NCBI GenBank assembly: GCA_000437675.1
Contig: FR901738.1
Location: 13,023-29,095 of the forward strand
From: Prevotella sp. CAG:891
GTDB taxonomy: Bacteria; Bacteroidota; Bacteroidia; Bacteroidales; Bacteroidaceae
Direction of reading: 5' to 3'
Length of the DNA: 16,073 bases
A model generated the notes under the pieces. It had not been told where the DNA came from and ran no database searches. It worked only from the letters and a program-made list of their open reading frames with translations. Below, piece by piece: positions 7,306 to 15,351 of the stretch; position 1 is the stretch's first letter, and every line of letters begins with the position of its first letter. Position numbers and translations under genes: made by a program.

Positions 7306-7910
7306 AACTGATTTTAATGACCACGCCGTATTTTTTCGTTGAAGAACATCAGATTCTGAACGCTTTGTTCGATGAAGGGCTTGAGATTTTGCATCTCAGA
7401 AAACCCAGTACGGAACCCGTATATTCAGAACGTCTGCTTACGCTCATTCCCGAAAGCTATCGCAAGCGTATTGTTGTTCACGATCATTTCTATTTAAAGA
7501 ACGAATACAATCTTAAAGGTATTCATTTAAATCATCGTAACCCTGAGTTGCCTCAAAAGTACAAAGGGCACATTTCTTGTTCCTGTCATACGGCCGATGA
7601 AGTGATGATGCACAAAAAGGTTTGCGACTATGTGTTCTTATCACCCATTTTCGATAGTATTTCGAAAGAAAATTATTCATCCACCTTCAGTCAGGGCGAT
7701 TTGCGCGAATTGGCCAGCAAAAAGGTGATAGACCGTAAGGTTATGGCTTTAGGCGGCATCGACCTCGATAACATAGCGCAGGTTAAAGACCTTGGTTTTG
7801 GTGGTGCAGTCATACTCGGCGACATTTGGAATAAATTCAGCATTCATTCCACTGCCGATTTTAAAGAATTGATTTTGCATTTCCGCAAACTCCGCAAGGC
7901 AGCCGACTGA
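7302..7910 (+). CDS. ThiE/TenI-like thiamine phosphate synthase family protein
   Basis: A 202-residue TIM-barrel protein of the thiamine phosphate synthase / TenI superfamily. The start at 7302 gives MKLILMTTPYFF, the natural first beta strand; an in-frame ATG at 7272 would add ten residues that do not look conserved. Family landmarks appear in order: LHLRKP (ThiE QLRxK region), GIHLNHRNPELP (GVHLGQxDxP), ISCSCHTADEV (GxSxH), DYVFLSPIFDSISKENY (PIFxTxTK), MALGGID (AIGGI) and GGAVILGDIW. Several positions differ from classical ThiE: LSPIF rather than GPIF, and HLN rather than HLG. It stands alone, with no other thi gene and no TPP riboswitch, so the true role could be TenI-like or something else. 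It is followed at 107 bp by prs on the same strand. Confidence 0.8.
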   Translation: MKLILMTTPYFFVEEHQILNALFDEGLEILHLRKPSTEPVYSERLLTLIPESYRKRIVVHDHFYLKNEYNLKGIHLNHRNPELPQKYKGHISCSCHTADEVMMHKKVCDYVFLSPIFDSISKENYSSTFSQGDLRELASKKVIDRKVMALGGIDLDNIAQVKDLGFGGAVILGDIWNKFSIHSTADFKELILHFRKLRKAAD

Positions 7911-8017
7911 TTGCTTGTCTGAAACAATTCGCAGAGCGAAACCTGCCGGCAGATTACGGCATAAAGTTTCTGCTACGACTTTGAAACCTTTTTACACTCA
8001 ATATTCACTATACAACA

Positions 8018-8953
8018 ATGAACAATAGCTCATTTATGGTTTTCTCAGGTACAGCATCACGCTACCTCGCTGAGAAAATTTGTGAGGCACTTGACTGTCC
8101 GCTGGGCAACCTCACGGTAACAAGATTTGCTGATGGAGAGTTCGAAGTTAGCTATGAGGAAAGTATTCGTGGACGCGACGTATTTCTCGTTCAGAGCACC
8201 TTCCCCAATTCAGACAACTTGATGGAGCTCCTTTTAATGATTGATGCCGCTAAGCGTGCTTCTGCTCGTAGCATTTGTGCTGTAGTTCCCTACTTCGGTT
8301 GGGCACGTCAGGACCGTAAGAGCAAGCCGCGTGTAAGTATCGCAGCCAAGCTTGTTGCCGATTTGCTTAGTGTAGCCGGTATCGACCGTTTGATGACGAT
8401 GGACCTTCACGCCGATCAGGAGCAAGGTTTCTTCAATGTTCCCGTCGATCACCTCTACGCATCAACTGTGATGCTCCCCTACATTAAGAGCCTTAACCTG
8501 CCCAACCTCTGCATTGCAAGTCCTGACGTTGGCGGTTCTAAGCGTGCTGCTTCGTATGCCAAATATCTTGACTGTCCTATGGTGCTTTGCAACAAGAGCC
8601 GTAAGAGAGCCAACGAAGTTGCCGATATGCAAATCATTGGTGATGTAAAGGGCATGGATGTTGTTTTGGTTGACGACATCGTAGATACTGCCGGTACCAT
8701 CACCAAAGCAGCCGACCTCATCATGGCTAACGGTGCCAACAGCGTTCGCGCCATTGCCAGTCACTGCATCATGTCTGGTCCTGCTGATGAACGTGTTGAG
8801 GCTTCAGCCCTCAGCGAAATGGTATTCACCGACAGCATCCCCTATCGTGGTAGCTGCAAGAAGGTGAAGGAACTCACCGTAAGCGATATGCTTGCCGAAA
8901 CCATTCGCCGAGTAATGGAGAACGAAAGTATCTCTTCACAATATCTTATTTAA
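8018..8953 (+). CDS. prs: Ribose-phosphate pyrophosphokinase
   Basis: Makes phosphoribosyl pyrophosphate from ribose 5-phosphate and ATP in the cytoplasm, supplying purine, pyrimidine, histidine, tryptophan and NAD synthesis. At 311 residues it has normal family length. Motifs in order: RFADGE 36-41, the ATP-binding region ARQDRKSKPR 96-105, the catalytic DLHADQEQGFF 129-139, and the PRPP-binding loop DDIVDTAGT 219-227. The gene uses a more restricted codon set (many CGT, GGT, GAC, AAG) than its neighbours, consistent with high expression. The 107-bp gap upstream has no clear TAnnTTTG element, so it may be read partly from the ThiE-like promoter. It ends at its own terminator. Confidence 0.98.
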   Translation: MNNSSFMVFSGTASRYLAEKICEALDCPLGNLTVTRFADGEFEVSYEESIRGRDVFLVQSTFPNSDNLMELLLMIDAAKRASARSICAVVPYFGWARQDRKSKPRVSIAAKLVADLLSVAGIDRLMTMDLHADQEQGFFNVPVDHLYASTVMLPYIKSLNLPNLCIASPDVGGSKRAASYAKYLDCPMVLCNKSRKRANEVADMQIIGDVKGMDVVLVDDIVDTAGTITKAADLIMANGANSVRAIASHCIMSGPADERVEASALSEMVFTDSIPYRGSCKKVKELTVSDMLAETIRRVMENESISSQYLI

Positions 8954-8960
8954 TCATACC

Positions 8961-8991
8961 ATTGCTTCAGTCTGCGTTTGGCTGTAGCAAT
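8961..8991 (+). other. Hairpin just after prs
   Basis: ATTGCTTCAG (8961-8970) and CTGTAGCAAT (8982-8991) pair over 10 positions with one mismatch. No T-run follows, so it is not a terminator on its own. It could protect the 3' end of the prs message. Confidence 0.3.
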
Positions 8992-9007
8992 AGATGATAA
9001 AATGATG

Positions 9008-9067
9008 AAGTCCTTTAATGGAATAGGAAACTCCACGTGATATCCTCTTCTTTTAAAGGACTTTTTT
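9008..9067 (+). terminator. Rho-independent terminator after prs
   Basis: AAGTCCTTTAA (9008-9018) and TTAAAGGACTT (9053-9063) form a perfect 11-bp stem with a long loop, followed by a T-run through 9067. It lies about 55 bases after the prs stop. Confidence 0.85.
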
Positions 9068-9101
9068 GTTTTCCTGTTTTAGAAGGTTGTTATAAATAAA
9101 T

Positions 9102-9136
9102 GTCGGTAGGAAAAACCATGCGGATTTCCTACCGAC
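9102..9136 (-). terminator. Hairpin terminator for the rseP operon, possibly bidirectional
   Basis: GTCGGTAGGAAA (9102-9113) and TTTCCTACCGAC (9125-9136) form a perfect 12-bp stem with an 11-nt loop between the convergent prs and rseP genes. Read from rseP it is followed by ATTTATTTATAA; read from prs it is followed by CTTTTCGTTTG. It sits about 50 bases past the rseP stop. Confidence 0.75.
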
Positions 9137-9183
9137 CTTTTCGTTTGTAGTATAAAAACTGTTCCGACAATTATAACCGTTCG

Positions 9184-10554
9184 TTAGAACAGAAAATTCC
9201 TAAAGTCATTGAATACGGCAAAAGCCATAAGCAATAATAGCAGCGTCATACCCACTGTTTGCGCCTTTTCCATAAAAGCATCGCTAGGCTGTCTGCGCGT
9301 AATAACTTCGTATAGCAAGAAGAATACATGACCACCGTCCAATGCCGGAATCGGGAGAATATTCATGAAAGCCAAAATGAGCGAGATGAAAGCAGTCAAC
9401 TCCCAGAAGCGCGCCCAATCCCAAACTGTGGGGAACAAACTTCCGATAGCACCAAACGAACCTACGCTCTTGGCTCCATCAGCCGTGAACAGATATTTTA
9501 AGTCGTTGACATAGCCCGAAAGTACATTCCAACCATGCTGAATGCCAGCGGGAATTGATTCCATTACGGTGAAGTGGCGCGTCACACGCTTGTAGTCCTT
9601 GAGCATTGGTAAATGCCACTGTATCCCCAGGGTGTAGTCGCTTCCCAACTTAATGTTCACCGTGTCAACCGTATGCGAACCGGCGCGCAAGACGTAAGCC
9701 GTTGCTGACTGTAAACGTATACTGTCAGCGTGCGAGGCCGATGCAAGCACATCATTCATGCTGCCACGAATTACGTTGAACTCATTTACGGTTGATAAAG
9801 GTTTACCATTAAATCCTACGATTTTATCGCCCGCTTTGATGCCAGCCTTGTCAGCCGGGCTGCCCGGCTTCACGTTGTCGATGCGCGAAGGAACGAGTTC
9901 TTCGATAAAGCGCGGCTGGTGCTTAATCATGTCGAGCATGTTTAAATCGCCCGGCATATACAGGGTAACTTCCTTGCCCTGACGGAGCACTGTAACCTGC
10001 TTTGCCTCACTCAAATCGCGGAAAATGTTACCATCGAATTTCGTGAAGGTTTTAGTGTCTGTTTTCAAAGGAATATCGCCATCGCGGAATCCCAAATCCT
10101 GTGCTTCAGTGTTATACTTAAAGCCGTGCGTATAGTTTTTAATAGGAATATACGTTTCGCCCCAGGTAAACAGAACCGCAGCATAGATGATGAAAGCCAG
10201 TATAAAGTTAACCAGTACACCGCCAATCATGATGAACAGACGTTGCCATGCCGGTTTAGCTCTGAACTCCCATGGTTTCACGGGTTGTTTCATTTGTTCC
10301 GTGTCCATCGACTCGTCAATCATACCTGCAATCTTTACATAGCCACCCAAAGGAAGCCAGCCGATGCAATAGGTAGTTTCGCTGTTTTTGGGTTTCCATT
10401 TGATAGGCGTGAACCACGGGTCAAAGAAAAGGCAAAACTTCTCGACGCGAACCTTAAATAATTTGGCAAAAAAGAAATGTCCTCCCTCGTGAAGAAGTAT
10501 CAAAAGGGCAAAACAGAGAATGAGCTGTAAAGCTCTGATCAAGAATTCTTCCAC
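9184..10554 (-). CDS. rseP: RseP-type site-2 intramembrane zinc metalloprotease (M50)
   Basis: An inner-membrane protease that cuts transmembrane segments, in other bacteria those of anti-sigma factors and leftover signal peptides. At 456 residues it is close to E. coli RseP in length. The zinc motif HEGGH (22-26) lies in the first membrane segment and the second catalytic motif NILPIPALDGGH (N398 to D406) near the C-terminus, followed by a final hydrophobic stretch. GGVLVNF (111-117) is the conserved second-segment motif. A clear PDZ domain covers about 217-300 (NVKPGSPADKAGIKAGDKI), and a degenerate first PDZ may lie at about 145-205 (GFRDGDIPLKTDTK). It is the last gene of the minus-strand operon, 52 bp after dxr. 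Its substrate cannot be told from this window, since no anti-sigma factor gene is nearby. Confidence 0.96.
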   Translation of the reverse strand: MEEFLIRALQLILCFALLILLHEGGHFFFAKLFKVRVEKFCLFFDPWFTPIKWKPKNSETTYCIGWLPLGGYVKIAGMIDESMDTEQMKQPVKPWEFRAKPAWQRLFIMIGGVLVNFILAFIIYAAVLFTWGETYIPIKNYTHGFKYNTEAQDLGFRDGDIPLKTDTKTFTKFDGNIFRDLSEAKQVTVLRQGKEVTLYMPGDLNMLDMIKHQPRFIEELVPSRIDNVKPGSPADKAGIKAGDKIVGFNGKPLSTVNEFNVIRGSMNDVLASASHADSIRLQSATAYVLRAGSHTVDTVNIKLGSDYTLGIQWHLPMLKDYKRVTRHFTVMESIPAGIQHGWNVLSGYVNDLKYLFTADGAKSVGSFGAIGSLFPTVWDWARFWELTAFISLILAFMNILPIPALDGGHVFFLLYEVITRRQPSDAFMEKAQTVGMTLLLLLMAFAVFNDFRNFLF

Positions 10555-10606
10555 AAATGTGAATGTTAAATGTTTGAGTGATAAAATTAAAGTGTCGCTC
10601 AGCAGA

Positions 10607-11767
10607 TTACTTAGCGTACTTTCCGGCTAAAGTCGTAGCGATGTTGCGCACCACCTTGTCTGTTTCGAATAAATCGTCGAGCGTAGGCTTAGCGATGAAG
10701 GGAGCCTGTTGCATGGCATCCTCAATAATATGCGGAATGGCCATAAATCTAATATGTTCCTGTCGGAATGCCAAATTGGCCACTTCGCCTGCCGCATTCA
10801 GCACACAAGGCATGTTACCCCCTTGTTCAATGGCCTCGTACGACAGTCGTAGGCACGGAAACCGCTCCTCGTCGGGTCGTTCAAAATGCAAACTGCCCAA
10901 AGAGAAAAGGTCAAGACGTTCGCTCTGCAACGGCAGTCGGTCAGGATAGCTGAAAGCATACTGAATGGGCAGACGCATATCCGGTGTGCCCAGTTGAGCC
11001 ATTACTGCACCATCGGAAAACTCAACAGCCGAATGAATGACACTCTCGGGATGTACAACCACTTGAATTTGTCGTGGCTGCACACGGTAGAGCCAATGAG
11101 CTTCAATCATTTCAAAGCCCTTGTTGAGCATGGTGGCAGAATCTATCGTGATTTTAGCCCCCATCTTCCAATTAGGGTGGTCCAAAGCCTGTTCGAGCGT
11201 AACATGCTCCAAATCGCTCTTGCTGAAATTGCGGAACGGACCGCCTGAAGCAGTGAGCAGAATTTGCCTTATGTCATTGTTCGCCTCGCCGTTGATACAT
11301 TGGAAAATAGCCGAATGCTCACTGTCGACAGGGAAAATAGGCACTCTGTTTTCGATGCATAATTGTCCGATGATGCTGCCAGCCACCACCAGTGTTTCCT
11401 TGTTGGCCAAAGCCAGCGCTTTGTGCGCCTTGATTGCAGCCACCGTGGGGCGCAGTCCGGCAAAGCCTACCATAGCCGTCAGCACAAGGTCCACCTCGTC
11501 GCTTTGCACCACTTGGCAAAGAGCCTCGCTGCCGGTAAACACCTTGATGGGCAAATCCTCCAAAGCTTGTTTTACCATTTCGTATTTATCCTCATTGGCA
11601 ATAACCACAGCGTTGGGTAAAAATTCCCGTGCCTGCTTAATCAGTAAGTCGGCATTGTTTCCGGCTGTCAGCACATTGGCTTCGAAAAGGTCGGCATGCT
11701 GGCGTATCACGTCGAGTGCCTGTGTACCAATCGAACCTGTAGAGCCTAATATGGCAATTCTTTTCAT
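10607..11767 (-). CDS. dxr: 1-deoxy-D-xylulose 5-phosphate reductoisomerase
   Basis: Converts DXP to MEP with NADPH and a divalent metal, the committed step of the MEP isoprenoid pathway. At 386 residues it has typical length. The NADPH motif GSTGSIG is at 8-14 and ANKETLVVAG at 121-130. Metal ligands D148 and E150 sit in VDSEHSAIFQ, and the third metal ligand E219 in LNKGFEMIEAHWL, together with N215 and K216. LTASGGPFR (171-179) and HPNWKMGAKITIDSATM are also conserved. It starts 2 bp after the rimM stop, implying coupled expression, and is 52 bp upstream of rseP. The dxr-rseP pairing is common in bacteria. Confidence 0.98.
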   Translation of the reverse strand: MKRIAILGSTGSIGTQALDVIRQHADLFEANVLTAGNNADLLIKQAREFLPNAVVIANEDKYEMVKQALEDLPIKVFTGSEALCQVVQSDEVDLVLTAMVGFAGLRPTVAAIKAHKALALANKETLVVAGSIIGQLCIENRVPIFPVDSEHSAIFQCINGEANNDIRQILLTASGGPFRNFSKSDLEHVTLEQALDHPNWKMGAKITIDSATMLNKGFEMIEAHWLYRVQPRQIQVVVHPESVIHSAVEFSDGAVMAQLGTPDMRLPIQYAFSYPDRLPLQSERLDLFSLGSLHFERPDEERFPCLRLSYEAIEQGGNMPCVLNAAGEVANLAFRQEHIRFMAIPHIIEDAMQQAPFIAKPTLDDLFETDKVVRNIATTLAGKYAK

Positions 11768-11769
11768 TT

Positions 11770-12309
11770 TTATTGGTTTAAAAGCAGTAACTCCTCCGGA
11801 ATGTCCAATTTTACGTAGCGTTCGCGTAAATCGAATCCAAGCAGAAAGTCGTTATGAAATGGAAACATAAAGTCCGAACCATCCTTTGTTTCGATGGTCA
11901 GCAGCGTGTTGGCAGACGAATCATCCACATGAACAATCGAACCAACCAGTGCGTCGTGGGCATTGTAAACAGCGAATCCGGTCAGGGCTTTGTACGACGA
12001 CAAGGTTGCTCCTTCGTTTTCGTCGGCTTCGGCTGTATGTTCTTTCGGATAGTAAACAGAGTGTCCCACCAGTTTGCGTGCTTGCTCCTCGCTGTCAATT
12101 TCTTCGAATTTCAGGATAGCCGTTTCGTTGTTTTTAAAGCTGTACTCTTCCCAGAAGAAAGGCACAAGTATGCCATCCATATCCAGCACCAGATAGTCGG
12201 CACTTCCCGTGTCGAAGCAGTCGTCGGTAAACACCATTTCGACCTCGCCGCGCAAACCGCGTTGTTTCGATATGTATCCTATTTTAAATACTTCGTTGTC
12301 GCGAATCAT
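11770..12309 (-). CDS. rimM: Ribosome maturation factor RimM
   Basis: Assists late assembly of the 30S subunit head around ribosomal protein S19 and 16S rRNA processing. The 179-residue length is normal. The N-terminal beta-barrel opens with the family signature FKIGYISKQRGLRGEVEM (8-25) and continues to EEQARKLVGHSVYYPKE. The C-terminal PRC-barrel carries LTGFAVYNAHDALVGSIVHV and ends in MFPFHNDFLLGFDLRERYVKLDIPEELL, where most RimM proteins have a P-(F/A)-(V/N/H) pattern. It lies 36 bp after murA and 2 bp before dxr. In many other phyla rimM sits beside trmD and rpsP; here it is embedded in the murA/dxr operon. Confidence 0.93.
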   Translation of the reverse strand: MIRDNEVFKIGYISKQRGLRGEVEMVFTDDCFDTGSADYLVLDMDGILVPFFWEEYSFKNNETAILKFEEIDSEEQARKLVGHSVYYPKEHTAEADENEGATLSSYKALTGFAVYNAHDALVGSIVHVDDSSANTLLTIETKDGSDFMFPFHNDFLLGFDLRERYVKLDIPEELLLLNQ

Positions 12310-12345
12310 AATAATTGTAGGTAGAAAATCAGAGCGAAGCTCCGT

Positions 12346-13659
12346 TTAGTTATCGATGCGGGTAATGTGCGCTCCGAGTTTATTTAAACGTTTTTCGATA
12401 CATTCGTATCCCCGGTCAATCTGTTCAACGTTTTCAATGCGGCTCACACCCTCAGCACTCAAGGCAGCGATGAGCATGGCAATGCCGGCACGGATATCGG
12501 GCGAAACCATGCGTTTTCCGCGTAAGCGAATGTTGTTGTCGTGTCCCACCACTACAGCGCGGTGTGGGTCGCAAAGAATGATTTGAGCCCCCATTTCGAT
12601 GAGTTTGTCGACAAAGAATAAGCGGCTTTCAAACATTTTTTGGTGGAACAGCACAGAACCTCGGGCCTGCGTGGCTACGACAATGAGCACACTCAGCAAG
12701 TCGGGGGTCAGTCCGGGCCACGGAGCATCGGCCAACGTCATGAACGAACCATCAATAAACGATTCAATCTGGTAATGTTCCTGTGCCGGAATCAGAATGT
12801 CGTCGCCTTTCACATAAAGTTTGATACCTAAGCGGCGGAAAGCCTCGGGAATGATGCCAAGCTGTTTGACGCCGGCACAGCGAATGGTCAGTCCATCGCC
12901 CACCATAGCCCCCATGCCAATGAATGAACCTATTTCAATCATGTCGGGCAGGATGCGGTGATGGTCGGCCCCATGCAGTTCGTTTACACCCACAATGGTC
13001 AGTAAATTCGAAGCAATGCCCGAAATTCTGGCTCCCATTTGGTTGAGCAAGTGACAAAGCTGCTGAATGTAGGGTTCACAAGCCGCGTTATATATTGTAG
13101 TAGTGCCTTCGGCCAGCACTGCAGCCATGATGATGTTGGCCGTTCCCGTAATCGAAGCTTCGTCCAGCAGCATATAGGTGCCTTTTAGTTTGGTAGCCTC
13201 GATGTGGTAAGTGCCGGCTTTTTCGTCGAAGAAAAAGCGTGCTCCCAGTTTTTGCAAACCATAGAAATGGGTATCCAGTCGGCGTCGTCCAATTTTGTCG
13301 CCTCCCGGCTGTGCAATGACAGCCATGCCGAATCGTGCCGTCAGCGGGCCGATTAACAGCACCGAGCCGCGCAGACGCGAGCAACGCTCTAAAAATTCGT
13401 TGCTTTGCAAATAGTTGAGGTCGATGTTTTCAGCGCAGAAGCTGCAATCCCCCTCGCCGTGCCATTGCGTTTTAACTCCCATTTCTTCGAGCAGGGCAAT
13501 GAGGTTGTTTACATCCAATATGTTGGGAATATTCTGAATGCGAACGCATTGGCTTGTGAGCAAAGTGGCACAAATCACTTGGAGAGCCTCGTTTTTAGCC
13601 CCTTGGGGTGTGATTTCACCTTTCAGGCGATGACCGCCTTCAATCAAAAAAGTACTCAT
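12346..13659 (-). CDS. murA: UDP-N-acetylglucosamine 1-carboxyvinyltransferase with an Asp active site
   Basis: Transfers enolpyruvate from PEP to UDP-GlcNAc, the first committed step of peptidoglycan synthesis in the cytoplasm. The protein has 437 residues, within the usual 420-440 range. K22 and N23 (GAKNEAL), D320 (GLTPD, equivalent to E. coli D305) and R416 (QIDRGYE, equivalent to R397) are all present. The mobile-loop cysteine that fosfomycin alkylates in most bacteria (E. coli C115 in GGCAIG) is D121 here, in QPGGDKIGRRRLDTH. In Mycobacterium and Chlamydia, Asp at this position keeps activity and gives fosfomycin resistance, so intrinsic resistance of the target is likely. It lies 41 bp after the DUF4290 gene and 36 bp before rimM. 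Confidence 0.97.
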   Translation of the reverse strand: MSTFLIEGGHRLKGEITPQGAKNEALQVICATLLTSQCVRIQNIPNILDVNNLIALLEEMGVKTQWHGEGDCSFCAENIDLNYLQSNEFLERCSRLRGSVLLIGPLTARFGMAVIAQPGGDKIGRRRLDTHFYGLQKLGARFFFDEKAGTYHIEATKLKGTYMLLDEASITGTANIIMAAVLAEGTTTIYNAACEPYIQQLCHLLNQMGARISGIASNLLTIVGVNELHGADHHRILPDMIEIGSFIGMGAMVGDGLTIRCAGVKQLGIIPEAFRRLGIKLYVKGDDILIPAQEHYQIESFIDGSFMTLADAPWPGLTPDLLSVLIVVATQARGSVLFHQKMFESRLFFVDKLIEMGAQIILCDPHRAVVVGHDNNIRLRGKRMVSPDIRAGIAMLIAALSAEGVSRIENVEQIDRGYECIEKRLNKLGAHITRIDN

Positions 13660-13700
13660 ATTTTAATTATATGCTGCTAATGGGAGAGCGTGTGATACGT

Positions 13701-14345
13701 TTAAAAAATACCCTTGTTCTTACGAGTTCGGAAACTGTTTTCGCCAATTTGCATGAGTTGCTGTCCGGGTTGTGAAAAGTCGGGTTCAACTTTGCCGTTG
13801 GTATAGTAAGCAATGTCGCGTGCCACTTTCGAATCTTCGATGCCATCGCCTTTCCAGTCGGCAAGGTTACGTTTCATTCTGTTGGCAAGCAGTCTGACCA
13901 GTTCCTCCTGTTCGTAGCCGTTTTCCATGTCCTTCAACTCGTTCATGGCCCGTTCAATCAGTCGGCCATAGTGGCGGAAACGAATATTTCCTTTGGGATA
14001 TGATAATTTTGAAGGCGGCACTCTTTCACCATCATTTCGGTGAATTTCGAAAGGGTAGTCGATGTCGAGTTTGTAGTCAGCCATGTAGGCCAGATGATCC
14101 CAAATTTTATTTTGAAAGTCGGTCACGTCCTTCATCTTTGGGTTCAAGCCAATCATCACATTGGCTATGGCTTCGGCATACTTTTGACGTTCGTCTTTAT
14201 TTTCAATCGTCACGGCATAGTCAACCATGTGCTGCACCAAGCGTCCGTATTCCGGCAGTTTCAGATGGGTACGCGTAGTGTTATAGTCAAGTTCGTTGGC
14301 AGACTGCTGCATCGACGATGTGTGTTGTTCTTTCAATTCGGCCAT
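13701..14345 (-). CDS. DUF4290 family protein of unknown function
   Basis: A 214-residue soluble, charged, mainly helical protein matching the Bacteroidota family DUF4290. The recognisable core is ELDYNTTRTHLKLPEYGR (18-35), followed by VDYAVTIENKDERQKYAEAI and the strongly conserved VMIGLNP and WDHLAYMADY stretches. The C-terminal tail is basic and ends in RTRKNKGIF. There is no signal peptide, membrane segment or catalytic motif that I recognise. An internal start at residue 12 (MQQSANELDYN) is possible because the first 11 residues are not obviously conserved. It is 12 bp after tsaB and 41 bp before murA, so it is expressed with translation and envelope genes. Function unknown. Confidence 0.85.
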   Translation of the reverse strand: MAELKEQHTSSMQQSANELDYNTTRTHLKLPEYGRLVQHMVDYAVTIENKDERQKYAEAIANVMIGLNPKMKDVTDFQNKIWDHLAYMADYKLDIDYPFEIHRNDGERVPPSKLSYPKGNIRFRHYGRLIERAMNELKDMENGYEQEELVRLLANRMKRNLADWKGDGIEDSKVARDIAYYTNGKVEPDFSQPGQQLMQIGENSFRTRKNKGIF

Positions 14346-14357
14346 TTCAGTGTGATA

Positions 14358-15050
14358 TTACAAAAGCTTTTTACTTTTTGTGGCTACAAATTCTTTCAAG
14401 TAGAAGGGTTCAAAGTAAGCCACATCCTCAAATTCCTCTTTAGCCATCGCCATTTCAGCCAATGGAATCATGTGTTTAGCCAAAGGCTTTACGTTCGGCA
14501 AAAAATGTGCATTCGGGTGGCAAATGGTTTCGGTGCATTTATCAGCCCCGTTGCCCATGAAGTAAACCGGGTGCTGGTCGAGCAGGTGGTTGAACGTGTC
14601 GGGTTCAACAATAACCGCCCGGGTTGGCTCCACCTCGTTAAGGGCTCGGTCGTAAACGGCACAATACACCTCCATGCGGCGGGCATCAATCATGGGGCAG
14701 AGCAAGGCATCTTCCGGAATTTCCTCGCGGCCCAGGAGCAAGGGAACAGTCAGTAATTTCAGTGTCGAAACTGAAAGTAGCTTGGCATCACGTCCGTAAG
14801 CCAAACCTTTGGCTTCCGATACACCGATACGCAGTCCGGTGTATGAGCCCGGTCCTTTGCTTACGGCAATGGCATCAATGGGAATGGCATGGCTGTCGGC
14901 AAATGATACCGCCTCCTCAATGTAGCCCGCCAGAACCTGAGCGTGTGAAGGACCTTCTAAATCTACTTTCTGATGCAAACAAACTCCGTCTTGCGACAAG
15001 GCTACGGAACACACCTGTGTGGAGGTTTCAATATGTAAGATACACGACAT
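14358..15050 (-). CDS. tsaB: tRNA t6A biosynthesis protein TsaB
   Basis: Inactive ASKHA-fold partner of TsaD; with TsaE it forms the complex that transfers threonylcarbamoyl to A37 of ANN-decoding tRNAs. I chose the ATG at 15050 (MSCILHIETST, 230 residues) because the first beta strand and the ETST motif normally begin within a few residues of the start. An in-frame ATG at 15059 would add only MII. Hallmarks are ILHIETST, SHAQVL (TsaB/TsaD-type SH region) and VSKGPGSYTGLRIGVSEAKGLA, the TsaB signature. The C-terminal half is typically divergent, with the conserved PMIDARRMEVYCAVYD. It is the first gene of the minus-strand operon, with the candidate promoter at 15321-15351. Confidence 0.95.
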   Translation of the reverse strand: MSCILHIETSTQVCSVALSQDGVCLHQKVDLEGPSHAQVLAGYIEEAVSFADSHAIPIDAIAVSKGPGSYTGLRIGVSEAKGLAYGRDAKLLSVSTLKLLTVPLLLGREEIPEDALLCPMIDARRMEVYCAVYDRALNEVEPTRAVIVEPDTFNHLLDQHPVYFMGNGADKCTETICHPNAHFLPNVKPLAKHMIPLAEMAMAKEEFEDVAYFEPFYLKEFVATKSKKLL

Positions 15051-15059
15051 AATTATCAT

Positions 15060-15320
15060 TCATTTTAGTGCAGTTTCTTCTGGTTCAGTTGTGCGGATAA
15101 CCCATTTGCAGTATTGTTTCTTCGATAACCGTTTCGTAAGTTCGGAATCTTCATTCGTTTTAGCGTGAATGTATGAGTTTATCAGACCGTTTGCTCAAAA
15201 AAACTGCATCTTTTACTTCAATATTAATATTTGATGGTGAGTGCTGTATTTCGTTACGAATCAGCGTAAAAGATTGGTTATTTTCAGCCTTACTGAAGCG
15301 TAAAGCCAATAAGCCACGTG
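15060..15320 (-). other. Leader of the tsaB operon, no convincing gene
   Basis: About 260 bases lie between the proposed transcription start and tsaB. An open frame covers part of it (stop at 15160), but its only ATG start lies upstream of the promoter. A perfect 12-bp palindrome, AATATTAATATT (15220-15231), is the only clear structure. No known riboswitch or protein-binding leader was recognised. Confidence 0.4.
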
Positions 15321-15351
15321 CAAAGTTAACATAAACTGAATGCAATACAAA
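15321..15351 (-). promoter_or_regulatory. Promoter of the tsaB-DUF4290-murA-rimM-dxr-rseP operon
   Basis: On the minus strand, TTTG (15351-15348), exactly 19 bases, then TAACTTTG (15328-15321): both elements match the Bacteroidota consensus perfectly. Transcription would start near 15314, giving a leader of about 265 nt before tsaB. No other leftward match was seen closer to the gene. Confidence 0.7.
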
